This document shows positions 56,093 to 63,927 of a stretch of DNA of 64,000 nucleotides, piece by piece. Both the position numbers and the translations under genes were made by a program. This DNA is from Mycolicibacterium confluentis (GTDB taxonomy: Bacteria; Actinomycetota; Actinomycetes; Mycobacteriales; Mycobacteriaceae), in assembly GCF_010729895.1 (NCBI RefSeq), contig NZ_AP022612.1:2356001-2420000 (forward strand). The letters are read 5' to 3'. Under the pieces are notes generated by a model. It worked only from the letters and a program-made list of their open reading frames with translations, was not told the origin of the DNA and made no database searches. Every line of letters begins with the position of its first letter. The stretch's first letter is position 1.

Positions 56093-56563
56093 TCAATGCG
56101 AGTGTTCCGCGAATCGCGCGAGTTGGTCGGCGACGGTTCCCCAGCCCTCGGCGAAGCCGAGTTCTGCGTGTCTGGCTGCGGCGACGGGGTCCTTGTGGCG
56201 TGCGGTGATGCGGTAGTCGGTGCCGTCAGCGTGGTCACGCATGGTGATCTCGGCGGTCATCGCAATGGGAGCTGGGTTCGCCGGGCGCCACCTACTGTCG
56301 ACGGCGTTGGTGAGCACCAAGCGTTGGAATTCCTCCACCAACAGGAAACACGCATCCATATGAGGGACGAACGCGATGCCGTCGTCACTCATCTGCGTCA
56401 CAAAGGCGCCGCCCGGGCGGACCTCCAGACGATCGACGCGACACAGCGTGGGCGACGGTATCCACCACTGCGCCAGGTTGGCCGGTTCGGTCCACGCTTC
56501 CCATACGGCCTTGCGGGGCGCGCGGATGATCCGCTCGATGCTGAGGTCGAGTTCGGGGTTCAC
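56093..56563 (-). CDS. SRPBCC (AHSA1-like) domain protein
   Basis: 156 residues: LSIERIIRAPRKAVWEAWTEPANLAQWWIPSPTLCRVDRLEVRPGGAFVTQMSDDG and the C-terminal helix HAELGFAEGWGTVADQLARFAEH, the START/AHSA1 fold that binds small hydrophobic ligands. Its ATG overlaps the ArsR stop (ATGA). The ArsR/SRPBCC pair is a common actinobacterial arrangement in which the two respond to the same ligand. Confidence 0.92.
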   Translation of the reverse strand: MNPELDLSIERIIRAPRKAVWEAWTEPANLAQWWIPSPTLCRVDRLEVRPGGAFVTQMSDDGIAFVPHMDACFLLVEEFQRLVLTNAVDSRWRPANPAPIAMTAEITMRDHADGTDYRITARHKDPVAAARHAELGFAEGWGTVADQLARFAEHSH

Positions 56564-56901
56564 GGCTGTTCTCCTCCTTGGGTTTTGGTGACGAACTGCT
56601 CCAACCGGTCAGTGCGCTCCAGCCAGGTGCGACGCTGCTGCGACAGCCAGTCGTCGACGACCGTGAACCGGTCCCGGTTGAGGTTGCAGGTGCGTACCCG
56701 CCCGACCTTCGTCGTGTGAATCAAGCCGGTCGACTCCAGCATTCGCAGGTGCTTCATGAACGACGGCAGCGTCATCGTGGCCTCGCTGGCCAGGTCGCCG
56801 ACACTCGCCGGCCCGCGACCGAGTTGGTCGATCACGGCCCGTCTGGTCGGATCCGCCAGTGCCAGAAACACCCCGTCCAGCTCAACTGAATACTGTGCCA
56901 C
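56560..56901 (-). CDS. ArsR-family transcriptional regulator
   Basis: 113 residues from GTG 56901; a longer TTG-started version would overlap the operator. Winged helix: VFLALADPTRRAVIDQLGRGPASVGDLASEATMTLPSFMKHLRMLESTGLIHTTKVGRVRTCNLN. No metal-binding Cys motif, so it probably senses an organic ligand. A 9-bp inverted repeat begins 3 bp upstream of the start. Confidence 0.92.
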   Translation of the reverse strand: MAQYSVELDGVFLALADPTRRAVIDQLGRGPASVGDLASEATMTLPSFMKHLRMLESTGLIHTTKVGRVRTCNLNRDRFTVVDDWLSQQRRTWLERTDRLEQFVTKTQGGEQP

Positions 56902-56904
56902 ATG

Positions 56905-56933
56905 GCTAAGTATCGGCCAGGACAATACTTAGC
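56905..56933. promoter_or_regulatory. ArsR operator
   Basis: Perfect 9-bp arms GCTAAGTAT (56905-56913) and ATACTTAGC (56925-56933) with an 11-nt centre, directly next to the ArsR start codon. Spacing fits one dimer on two adjacent major grooves. Confidence 0.8.
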
Positions 56934-56940
56934 GCAAGGG

Positions 56941-57085
56941 CTAACTGTTGTTGCGGGGCGGTGGGGTCGGGGACGAGTCGACGAAACCGATACCCGTGGA
57001 GAAGAACTCGGGCAGGGCGATGATCCGTGCTCCCGCCCGACCCGCCTCGTCGGCGAGTCGTTCGCACGACGAGGCTACGAATCAT
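56941..57085 (-). pseudogene. Fragment of a nitrilase/carbon-nitrogen hydrolase
   Basis: About 45 codons between an in-frame TGA and the TAG at 56941: LADEAGRAGARIIALPEFFS, then TGIGFVDSS. This is the N-terminal strand of the nitrilase fold with the catalytic Glu of ALPEFF. Both ends are missing. It lies between the ArsR operator and the thiamine-binding gene. Confidence 0.6.
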
Positions 57086-57087
57086 CG

Positions 57088-57387
57088 CTACTCGCGCAGC
57101 GCGTCCTCGATGCGTTCGACCTTGGCAGTGAGCTGGTCGGTGTATCCCGGTCGGATGTCGGCCTTGAGCACCAGGCTGACTCGCGGCGAGGCGGCCGCGA
57201 CGGCGTCCACGGCCTGTTTGACCACCGCCATCACCTCGTCCCAGTCGCCTTCGATGTTGGTGAACATGGCGTTGGTTTCGTTGGGCAGTCCGGATGCTCG
57301 GACTACGCGGATTGCCTCGGCGACCGCCGCGCCGACGCTGCCGTCGTGATCGCCGCCCGATGGGCTGACGCTGAATGCGACGAGCAT
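57088..57387 (-). CDS. Thiamine-binding MTH1187/YkoF-family protein
   Basis: 99 residues: [63 protein letters not shown], ending [27 protein letters not shown]. Small ferredoxin-like dimeric family that binds thiamine or related vitamins. Six bp separate it from the F420-binding gene upstream, so they form an operon. Confidence 0.88.
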   Translation of the reverse strand: MLVAFSVSPSGGDHDGSVGAAVAEAIRVVRASGLPNETNAMFTNIEGDWDEVMAVVKQAVDAVAAASPRVSLVLKADIRPGYTDQLTAKVERIEDALRE

Positions 57388-57393
57388 GGTCGG

Positions 57394-57783
57394 CTACTGC
57401 TTGCTGAAAGCGGTCGGGCGCACCACGAGGATGACGCGGTCGGCCTTGTCGGCGGGCGGTTCGGTCAGCGGTCCGTCGTACCGGTCGTTGAGTTGAAGGT
57501 AGAACGCGCCCGTCGGGTCGGGCACGATGTCCTCCACAACGCCGCGCACCTCGAGGTAGCGGTACGGGTTGTCGGGGTCGATGACCGACATCGCCACTGT
57601 GGGATTGGCCGCGATGTTGCGGTACTTCTGTCGCTTGTTGGTGTGGGTGAACCGCAACACCTCGCCATCCCAGGCGAACCACATCGCGTTCACCTGAGGG
57701 GTGCTGTCGGGGCGGACGGTGGCGAGATGCCCGTACAGCGGGCGGTCGAGCAGGGATTCATAGCCCTCGGGTACGGCGACCAT
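57394..57783 (-). CDS. PPOX-class F420-binding protein
   Basis: 129 residues: GYESLLDRPLYGHLATVRPDSTPQVNAMWFAWDGEVLRFTHTNKRQKYRNIAANPTVAMSVIDPDNPYRYLEVRGVVEDI. This is the split-barrel pyridoxamine-phosphate-oxidase-like fold; the TxxxRPDxTPQVNxMWF and TxxxRxKxxNI features are those of mycobacterial F420-dependent members (Rv1155 type). Likely an F420H2-dependent reductase of small molecules. Confidence 0.9.
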   Translation of the reverse strand: MVAVPEGYESLLDRPLYGHLATVRPDSTPQVNAMWFAWDGEVLRFTHTNKRQKYRNIAANPTVAMSVIDPDNPYRYLEVRGVVEDIVPDPTGAFYLQLNDRYDGPLTEPPADKADRVILVVRPTAFSKQ

Positions 57784-57930
57784 GGCGATCCTCTCGGTGA
57801 GTGACGGCGTCTACGCAGTTCTACCGGAGTTGCCCGGGAGAGGTCCTCGCGGGACTTTCGACGGGGTGAACTTGAGCGCTGATGGTGTTGCCCAATCATC
57901 GATACTGGTCTCTCGCACGTTGGAAATGGC

Positions 57931-57936
57931 TAGGGT
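57931..57936 (+). promoter_or_regulatory. -10 element TAGGGT of a leaderless lipoprotein transcript
   Basis: TAGGGT ends 6 nt before the ATG at 57943, so transcription is predicted to start on the start codon. It supports ATG 57943 over the ATG at 57958. Confidence 0.6.
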
Positions 57937-57942
57937 GTCCGG

Positions 57943-59505
57943 ATGAAATGGGCGTCCATGCCAGGCAATAGACCACTCAGCGTGCTCGCGGCACTGACCC
58001 TCGCGCTGGCCGGATGCTCACAGTCGCAGGGAACAACGCAGCCTCCGAATGCTGCCGAGCAGTCCGTTCCCGACGCCTCCTATGCGTCGTCACCGTGTCC
58101 GTCACCGGTGGTGCCGGGGGTGCCCGAGGCCGATTTCGGCTCCGACGTCGTGTGCGGGACCCTCACGGTTCCGGAGAATCGGTCGAAAGCCGACGGGCGC
58201 ACCATCACCCTCACCGTCGCGAGATACCCGGCGCAGTCTGCTGATCCCGATCCCGAACCGATGGTCTATCTCCATGGCGGGCCCGGCGGCACGATCCTGC
58301 CGTACGGCGAAACCCTGCGGAAGCTGGGCATCAACCGCGACCGTGACGTGATCCTGGTCAGTGAGCGCGGCACGCTACTCGCCGACCCGCATTTGGGATG
58401 CCCGGAATTCGACGAGGTCACCGAGGAATCGAAGGGAGTGTCCTCGCTGGACCCCGCCTTGGCTGCGCGAAGCGTGGACGCGGTCCGCGTATGCCATGAC
58501 CGACTGGCGGCCAAGGGGATTGATCTGACCGCCTACAACACCGTCGAGAACGCGGCCGACTTCGCCGACCTGCGCCGAGCGATGGGCATCGAGTCCTGGC
58601 ACGTGTATGGCGTCTCCTACGGCACGTATGTGGCTCTGCAGTTGATCCGCGATCATCCCGAGGGGATCAGCAGTGTGGTCCTCGACTCCGTTGTCCCACC
58701 GCAGAAGAACCTGCTCACCAATCTGTGGAGCAGCACCGCCGGTGGCCTCAACGCCCTGTTCGACGCCTGTGCTGCGCAGTCGGCCTGTGCCACGGCCTAT
58801 CCCGATCTCGCCGAGGAGTTCTCGGCCACGGTGAGCAGATTGTCGGAAGACCCTCTGACGGTTGACCTTCCGGCAACACCTGACAGGCCGGCGCAGACCG
58901 TCGTGCTCGACGGCTACAAACTGGCCAACGTTGCCGTGCTCGCGAGCATGGACGCCACGCGCTACGCGGGCCTACCTCAGATGATCCACGCGACGGCGCG
59001 TGGGGACGGACGCGCGCTCGCCGAGGCGGTGGCGGGAGGGGGTCAGATCCCAGGCCTGTTCAGCCATGGCCTCAAACTTGGCGTCCTGTGCGGTGAGTTC
59101 GCACCGTTCACTACGCGCGAGGACATCGCCGCCGCGGGGCGGAAGGCTTTCCCGGCATTCCCGGCCGAAGTCCTCGAGTTGCAGCCGCAGTTCGGTCGCC
59201 CGATGGACGACTGCGGGGTGTGGGACGTGAGCGCAAGTGACCCGAAGATCGCCGAACCGGTCCACAGCGATCTGCCCGTGCTCGTGATGGCGGGTACCTT
59301 TGATGCGATCACGCAGCCCAGCCTCGCCGATGTGGTCGCCGAGACGCTGCCCAACAGCACCGTGGTGCGGTTTCCCGCCATCGGTCACGATGTCTACGAG
59401 CAGTCGGAGTGTGGTCGTGCGGTGACGGCATCCTTCTTGAAGGACCCGAAATCGGTTGCGGTGGAATGTGTTGCACAGATGCAGATTCCGGAGTTCACCA
59501 TCTGA
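57943..59505 (+). CDS. TAP-like alpha/beta hydrolase lipoprotein
   Basis: 520 residues. Lipoprotein signal with lipobox ALAGC (Cys25). VPENRSKADGRTITLTVARYPA and VYLHGGPGGTILPYG start the hydrolase domain. The nucleophile is in WHVYGVSYGTYVALQLIRDHPEGISSVVLDSVVPP, and PVLVMAGTFDAITQP plus FPAIGHDVYEQSECGRAV supply the Asp and His. It belongs to the tripeptidyl-aminopeptidase-like group of mycobacteria (cell-envelope peptidases or esterases). Confidence 0.92.
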   Translation: MKWASMPGNRPLSVLAALTLALAGCSQSQGTTQPPNAAEQSVPDASYASSPCPSPVVPGVPEADFGSDVVCGTLTVPENRSKADGRTITLTVARYPAQSADPDPEPMVYLHGGPGGTILPYGETLRKLGINRDRDVILVSERGTLLADPHLGCPEFDEVTEESKGVSSLDPALAARSVDAVRVCHDRLAAKGIDLTAYNTVENAADFADLRRAMGIESWHVYGVSYGTYVALQLIRDHPEGISSVVLDSVVPPQKNLLTNLWSSTAGGLNALFDACAAQSACATAYPDLAEEFSATVSRLSEDPLTVDLPATPDRPAQTVVLDGYKLANVAVLASMDATRYAGLPQMIHATARGDGRALAEAVAGGGQIPGLFSHGLKLGVLCGEFAPFTTREDIAAAGRKAFPAFPAEVLELQPQFGRPMDDCGVWDVSASDPKIAEPVHSDLPVLVMAGTFDAITQPSLADVVAETLPNSTVVRFPAIGHDVYEQSECGRAVTASFLKDPKSVAVECVAQMQIPEFTI

Positions 59506-59508
59506 CCG

Positions 59509-59727
59509 GTGGTGAGGGGCGGGGAAGTGGTCGAATGCCGTAAGTGCACAGCGGGTGAGTGCAGCCACGAGGAGCTGTGCCCGATGATGATCCGCTGGTA
59601 CGACGACCCCTGGGACGGAACCTTCTGGCGGCGCTGCGAGTGCACCGCGGGGATTCCTGGGCCCGTGTTCCCCGTGAAGGTCACGCGCGTCCCGAAGACG
59701 CTCTCCGAGGGTGGGGAACTGGCGTAG
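59509..59727 (+). CDS. Small Cys-rich protein, possibly truncated by a TAG
   Basis: 72 residues from a GTG three bases after the hydrolase stop. Cys10, Cys13, Cys18, Cys24, Cys43 and Cys45 could bind metal. After the TAG (59725-59727) the same frame stays open for 37 codons, beginning EARLDAEAEARRRQRKR, which reads like a helical basic tail. The gene may be intact and small, or cut by a nonsense change. Family not recognised. Confidence 0.45.
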   Translation: MVRGGEVVECRKCTAGECSHEELCPMMIRWYDDPWDGTFWRRCECTAGIPGPVFPVKVTRVPKTLSEGGELA

Positions 59728-59968
59728 GAGGCACGCCTGGACGCCGAGGCAGAGGCCCGGCGCCGTCAGCGGAAACGACCCAGGATTTCCGCGCGAAAAC
59801 ATGGATATGTGGCCTACGCCACTATTATATTGTCCAGTTAATTAGTCAGTCAGCGGACGATCCTGGTCGCAGCCCGACCGGGCCGTCCGACGATCAGTGG
59901 GGCGCCGACTTGCTGCACCTTCTCTCGTTGCCCCAGTCGCTGCAGGCAGCCGAAAGGATTCACTGAGG
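59728..59968 (+). promoter_or_regulatory. Promoter region of the molybdoenzyme gene
   Basis: 241 bp. A strongly AT-rich patch (59820-59845) includes TATTAT (59823-59828), the best -10 candidate. It is followed by a nested inverted repeat, CGGAC (59854-59858) / GTCCG (59884-59888) enclosing GGTCG / CGACC, which would form a hairpin in the leader. AAAGGA precedes the ATG. Confidence 0.4.
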
Positions 59969-62137
59969 ATGGCTCACGAGACGACGGTCCATAAAACGCT
60001 GTGCGCGGTCTGCCACAACTGTTGTCCGATCGAGGTTGATGTCATCGACGGGCGGGCCGTCAAAGTTCGTGGGAACAAGGCCAATCGGCACTACGACGGG
60101 TTCTCCTGCGTCAAAGGCCGAGGCCAGCTCGAGTATCACTACTCGCCGGAGCGGCTTCTGCACTCGCTCAAACGCGGCCCCGACGGAAGCTATGCGCCGA
60201 TTTCGTCGGCGCAGGCCATGGACGAGATCGCCAGCCGACTGCAGGACATGATCGGCGAGCACGGGCCGCGCTCGATTTCGGCGTACTTCGGGACCCAGGC
60301 CTTTCAGGCGGCAGGTGCCTCGATGCCAGTGGTCAAGGGATTCCTGGCCGGTATCGGAACTCCGATGGTGTTCGAATCGGTGACCATCGACCAGCCCGGC
60401 AAGGCCATTGCGCCCGCGCTGCACGGCACCTGGCTCGGCGGCCGCTACGGTCCCGACGAGGCCGACCTGCTGATGCTGATCGGCGCGAACCCGCTCGTCA
60501 GCATGCTGGGACTGCCGTTGGGCAATCACGGCAAATGGCTGACCAACAAGCTCGAATCCGGCGGCCAGCTCATCGTCATCGACCCCCGACGCACGGAAAC
60601 TGCCCGTCGCGCACATCTTTTCCTTCAACCGCTGCCGGGACACGACATCGCCATCCTGGCAGTGATGATCAAGGTCATCCTCGCCGAGGAGCTCATCGAC
60701 ACCCAGTTTGTGGCCGACAATGTCGTGGGTGTCGCGGACCTACGCGCTGCGGTGGAACCCTTCGACCCGACCGCCGTCGCCGCGGCTGCCGATCTGGACG
60801 CAGCCGACCTCGTGACCGCGGCCCGCATGTATGCCACAGCGTCCCGCGGGTACATCGACGCCGGAACGGGGCCCAATATGGCCCAGTCCGGGACGCTGCT
60901 GGAGTACCTGATCCTCAACCTCGGTGCGCTGTGCGGGAATCGGCGCCGCGCCGGCGAGGTTGTGGCCGACCCGGTGTCGCTGTATCCACCGCTGCCCGCG
61001 GTGGCCCAGGCGCTTCCGCCGTACCCGCCGAACGGGCTGGGGGAGGCCATGCGGGTCCGGGGCCTGAGTCTGTCCGCGGCGGGAATGCCGGTGTCGGGCC
61101 TGGCCGAGGAGATCCTGACCCCCGGGGAGGGGCAGGTGCGTGCCCTGTTCAGCATCGGCGGCAACCCGATTGCCGCGTGGCCGGATCAGATCCGGACGGC
61201 CGAGGCGATGTCGGCACTGCAACTGCTGGTGCAGATCGACCCGTTCATGTCGCACACGGCCCGCTATGCCGACTACGTCATTGCCCCGCGGATGCCTTTG
61301 GAGACACCGCATGTCAGCCAGATTCTGGACTATCTGCAGGCGGCTGGCATCGGGCCGGGCGCACCGTACGCCTACTACGGGCCGGCCGTCCTCGACACCC
61401 CCGAAGGCAGTGACCTGCTGAGTGAGTGGGAGTTCTTCTATGGCCTCGCGCAGCGGATGGGCGTCACGATCGACGCTCCGCATCCGCTGGGATTGGTCGA
61501 GCCGATACCGCTGGACATGACGCATCCGCCCACTGAGGAGGAACTCCTCGACATCGTGTGCCAGGGTTCGCGGATCCCACTGGACGTGGTCCGCGACCAC
61601 CCCGACGGCCTCGAAGGTGACCTTGCCGCCGAACCCGCCACGGTGGTCCTGCCGGGTGACCCGAACACACCGACGCACCTCGATGTCGCCAACGCACAGA
61701 TGATGGCCGACCTTGCCGACACCGCTGAGGACATGGTGCGCACCGACACCGCGGACATGCTGCTGGTCTCGCGGCGCGAAATGCACACCACCAACTCGTC
61801 TTACAACGCGATGGCCGCCCGGGGCGGGCGGCGTCACAACCCCGCCTATCTCAACCCCGCCGACGCGGCCCGCCTTGGCGTTGAGCCCGACCAACTGGTC
61901 TGCATTACGTCGCCCCGGGCCAGCGTGATGGCCCTCGTGAGCCTCGACGACTCCGTCCGACCGGGAGTGGTGTCGATGAGCCACGCCTATGGCAACGCGT
62001 CCCCGGAATTGGACACACCCGCGCAGGACGGTTCCAGCACCGCGCGGTTGGCCGATGTCACCGTCGCCTTCGACCGCTACTCGGGGCAACCGCGGATGAG
62101 TGCGATTCCGGTGACGGTGACTCCGGCACCGCGCTGA
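59969..62137 (+). CDS. Molybdopterin-dependent oxidoreductase with [4Fe-4S] site
   Basis: 722 residues from ATG 59969. N-terminal CAVCHNCCPIEV...GFSCVKG fits a C-x2-C-x3-C-x28-C cluster motif (Cys12, 15, 19, 47, with Cys18 alternative). VFESVTIDQPGKAIAPAL sits where other DMSO-reductase-family enzymes have the molybdenum ligand; no Cys or Sec is there. VIDPRRTETARRAHLFL, LFSIGGNPIAAWPDQ and the C-terminal VRPGVVSMSHAYGN complete the family. Substrate unknown. The convergent MOSC gene 13 bp away suggests a shared molybdenum-cofactor link. Confidence 0.92.
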   Translation: MAHETTVHKTLCAVCHNCCPIEVDVIDGRAVKVRGNKANRHYDGFSCVKGRGQLEYHYSPERLLHSLKRGPDGSYAPISSAQAMDEIASRLQDMIGEHGPRSISAYFGTQAFQAAGASMPVVKGFLAGIGTPMVFESVTIDQPGKAIAPALHGTWLGGRYGPDEADLLMLIGANPLVSMLGLPLGNHGKWLTNKLESGGQLIVIDPRRTETARRAHLFLQPLPGHDIAILAVMIKVILAEELIDTQFVADNVVGVADLRAAVEPFDPTAVAAAADLDAADLVTAARMYATASRGYIDAGTGPNMAQSGTLLEYLILNLGALCGNRRRAGEVVADPVSLYPPLPAVAQALPPYPPNGLGEAMRVRGLSLSAAGMPVSGLAEEILTPGEGQVRALFSIGGNPIAAWPDQIRTAEAMSALQLLVQIDPFMSHTARYADYVIAPRMPLETPHVSQILDYLQAAGIGPGAPYAYYGPAVLDTPEGSDLLSEWEFFYGLAQRMGVTIDAPHPLGLVEPIPLDMTHPPTEEELLDIVCQGSRIPLDVVRDHPDGLEGDLAAEPATVVLPGDPNTPTHLDVANAQMMADLADTAEDMVRTDTADMLLVSRREMHTTNSSYNAMAARGGRRHNPAYLNPADAARLGVEPDQLVCITSPRASVMALVSLDDSVRPGVVSMSHAYGNASPELDTPAQDGSSTARLADVTVAFDRYSGQPRMSAIPVTVTPAPR

Positions 62138-62150
62138 GGAGGGGCGGGTA

Positions 62151-62588
62151 TCAGTCGGCAGGCAGCAGTTCCACGTCGTCACCGACGCGGATCTGTCCCG
62201 AGGTCAGCACCCGGAACACCGACCCTCCCCGAGCGTGCATCGCTCTGGCGGCGCCAGGTGCGATCCAGTCGTCCAACAGCCGGCACGGTGCCGCAATCCG
62301 CACCACTTCGAGTTCGACGTCGCCGATCCTGAGCCGGTCTCCGGGTCTGGTGGGGATATCCCCGGCGTCGACGGTGACGTTGCGTCTGGTGGCACCCGGA
62401 TCGATGGGATGGCCGAGTTCGGCTGCCGCGTGTTCCAGCAGTTCGCGGGACTGCAGGGTGACGTGTCGGTGTTTGGCGCCGTGGTAGCGGTCGCCCACCA
62501 ATCCTTTGCCTGCCTCGGCGTCGACGGCGGGGACTGAGCGCGTCGGAATCTTGCGTCCAGGCGCGATGTGGATGTCGACGATGCGCAT
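62151..62588 (-). CDS. Small MOSC domain protein
   Basis: 145 residues: MRIVDIHIAPGRKIPTRSV, GLVGDRYHGAKHRHVTLQS, ATRRNVTVDAGD and APCRLLDDWIAPGAARAMHARGG. The conserved MOSC Cys is in AAPCRLL. Shorter than the YiiM-like protein at 2988. Likely binds or sulfurates molybdenum cofactor. It is convergent with the molybdoenzyme and starts near a TetR-type palindrome shared with the MpaB operon. Confidence 0.88.
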   Translation of the reverse strand: MRIVDIHIAPGRKIPTRSVPAVDAEAGKGLVGDRYHGAKHRHVTLQSRELLEHAAAELGHPIDPGATRRNVTVDAGDIPTRPGDRLRIGDVELEVVRIAAPCRLLDDWIAPGAARAMHARGGSVFRVLTSGQIRVGDDVELLPAD

Positions 62589-62634
62589 GATTGGCCAGTA
62601 TAGGAAGCCTCGCGTTTCGCATCCGGAGCAACAT

Positions 62635-62664
62635 ATGCGACAGTTTCAGTAGATAGTGTCGCAT
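62635..62664. promoter_or_regulatory. ATGCGACA-N14-TGTCGCAT operator
   Basis: Perfect 8-bp arms (62635-62642 and 62657-62664), 30 bp overall, between the divergent MOSC and MpaB genes. A further TTTCGCAT half-site is at 62614-62621. The TetR gene that closes the MpaB operon is the obvious candidate binder. Confidence 0.65.
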
Positions 62665-62694
62665 TTGTTGCGGGAGTCACAGGTGGGAGCGGGT

Positions 62695-63927
62695 ATGAAG
62701 GTCGAGCAGGGCGCCGGTAGGCCGTGGCAGCACTTCGCGGACTACTACTACGCGGGAACGCCGAGCAAGCGCCGCGTTGACGCCGACCGGGAGTGGTACG
62801 CGAAGAAGTGGGGCCACCTGACGACGATGGGCGATGACGCGGCGGATCGGTTGGCCGTGGCGATCATCGACAAGCGTGTCGCCCGGGCGGATTTCGAAGC
62901 CGCGTTGACCAACGGCGTGTCCGACGCAGTGGACTTCGCACCGGAGATCGTCGAGTTCATCGCGCCGCGTCAGACTCTGCCGGCCTGCCTGGACGCCGAA
63001 GCCATCGCCCGGGGCGCGAAGGCGTACCGCCGGTTGCCGATGCCGGCGTGGGTGGCCCACGGCGCCATCGCGGGGTTCATATTCGGTGCCATCTCACCGA
63101 ACTCGTCGATGACGTTGTCGCTCAACGAAGCCATTGTCGAATCGACGCACAAACGCTATGTGGAGACCGCCAAGTACGTCCACGACCTGTTGGTGGACCC
63201 AGCGGGCAGCAGTGCGTTCCAGACCGGTTGCCGGGTGCGGCTCGTGCATGGCTTCGTCCGCACGGAGATCAGCCGGCACGTGCAGTGGAACACCGAGGCC
63301 TACGGCACCCCGATCAATCTGGCCCCGATGCTTGTTGCCGCGGCGGTCGAAGGGCCTTGGGCAGTACCGCTTCTGGAGAAGCAGGGCTATCGCCTGACCG
63401 CGCAGGAGAAGGACGACATCGCCATGTTCAGCGCCTACCAGTCGTTCCTGCAGGGTGTGCCCGAAGAGGAGCTGCTGACCACGCACGACGACTACAGCGA
63501 CTTTCTCTACTTCTACCTGAGCAGCGACTCCGTCCCACTGCCGGAGGACCGGCCCGCTGCCGAGAAGGTGCTGCGACCGCTGATCGCCAACGGGTATCCG
63601 ATCAGTTCCTCGCAAGCGGTGACGGACCTGTTCAACGCCTTCATCCTGGCCGAGACCCGGCGCAGTTTCGGTCCCGAGATCAGTCGCGAGTGGGGGATTG
63701 ACGTCCCAGCAGCAGGTCTTGTCGTAGCTCCCATCGCAGGGGTGCTCAACCGTGCACTGGGCTTCGCCCGTCGCATGCCGTTGACCCGGCCGCTGTGTGA
63801 CAAACTTGCCGACAACATGGTGTATTCGACGATGCCCCAGATGGTCAAGCGGGTCACAGGATCCAGCGACGTCAAGTTCGACTCGGCCGCCAAGGAGGAG
63901 CGAACCCCGGTCGGTGGCGCGGTATGA
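62695..63927 (+). CDS. MpaB-family (DUF2236) oxygenase
   Basis: 410 residues from ATG 62695; a GTG four codons upstream is nearly as good. WVAHGAIAGFIFGAISPNSSMTLSLNEAIVESTHKRYVETAKYVHDLL, then TGCRVRLVHGFVRTEISRH and YGTPINLAPMLVAAA, match the ER-bound-oxygenase/latex-clearing-protein group. The conserved RLVHGFVR with a His that binds haem in Lcp is present. Likely oxidises a lipophilic substrate. The TGA overlaps the next ATG. Confidence 0.85.
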   Translation: MKVEQGAGRPWQHFADYYYAGTPSKRRVDADREWYAKKWGHLTTMGDDAADRLAVAIIDKRVARADFEAALTNGVSDAVDFAPEIVEFIAPRQTLPACLDAEAIARGAKAYRRLPMPAWVAHGAIAGFIFGAISPNSSMTLSLNEAIVESTHKRYVETAKYVHDLLVDPAGSSAFQTGCRVRLVHGFVRTEISRHVQWNTEAYGTPINLAPMLVAAAVEGPWAVPLLEKQGYRLTAQEKDDIAMFSAYQSFLQGVPEEELLTTHDDYSDFLYFYLSSDSVPLPEDRPAAEKVLRPLIANGYPISSSQAVTDLFNAFILAETRRSFGPEISREWGIDVPAAGLVVAPIAGVLNRALGFARRMPLTRPLCDKLADNMVYSTMPQMVKRVTGSSDVKFDSAAKEERTPVGGAV

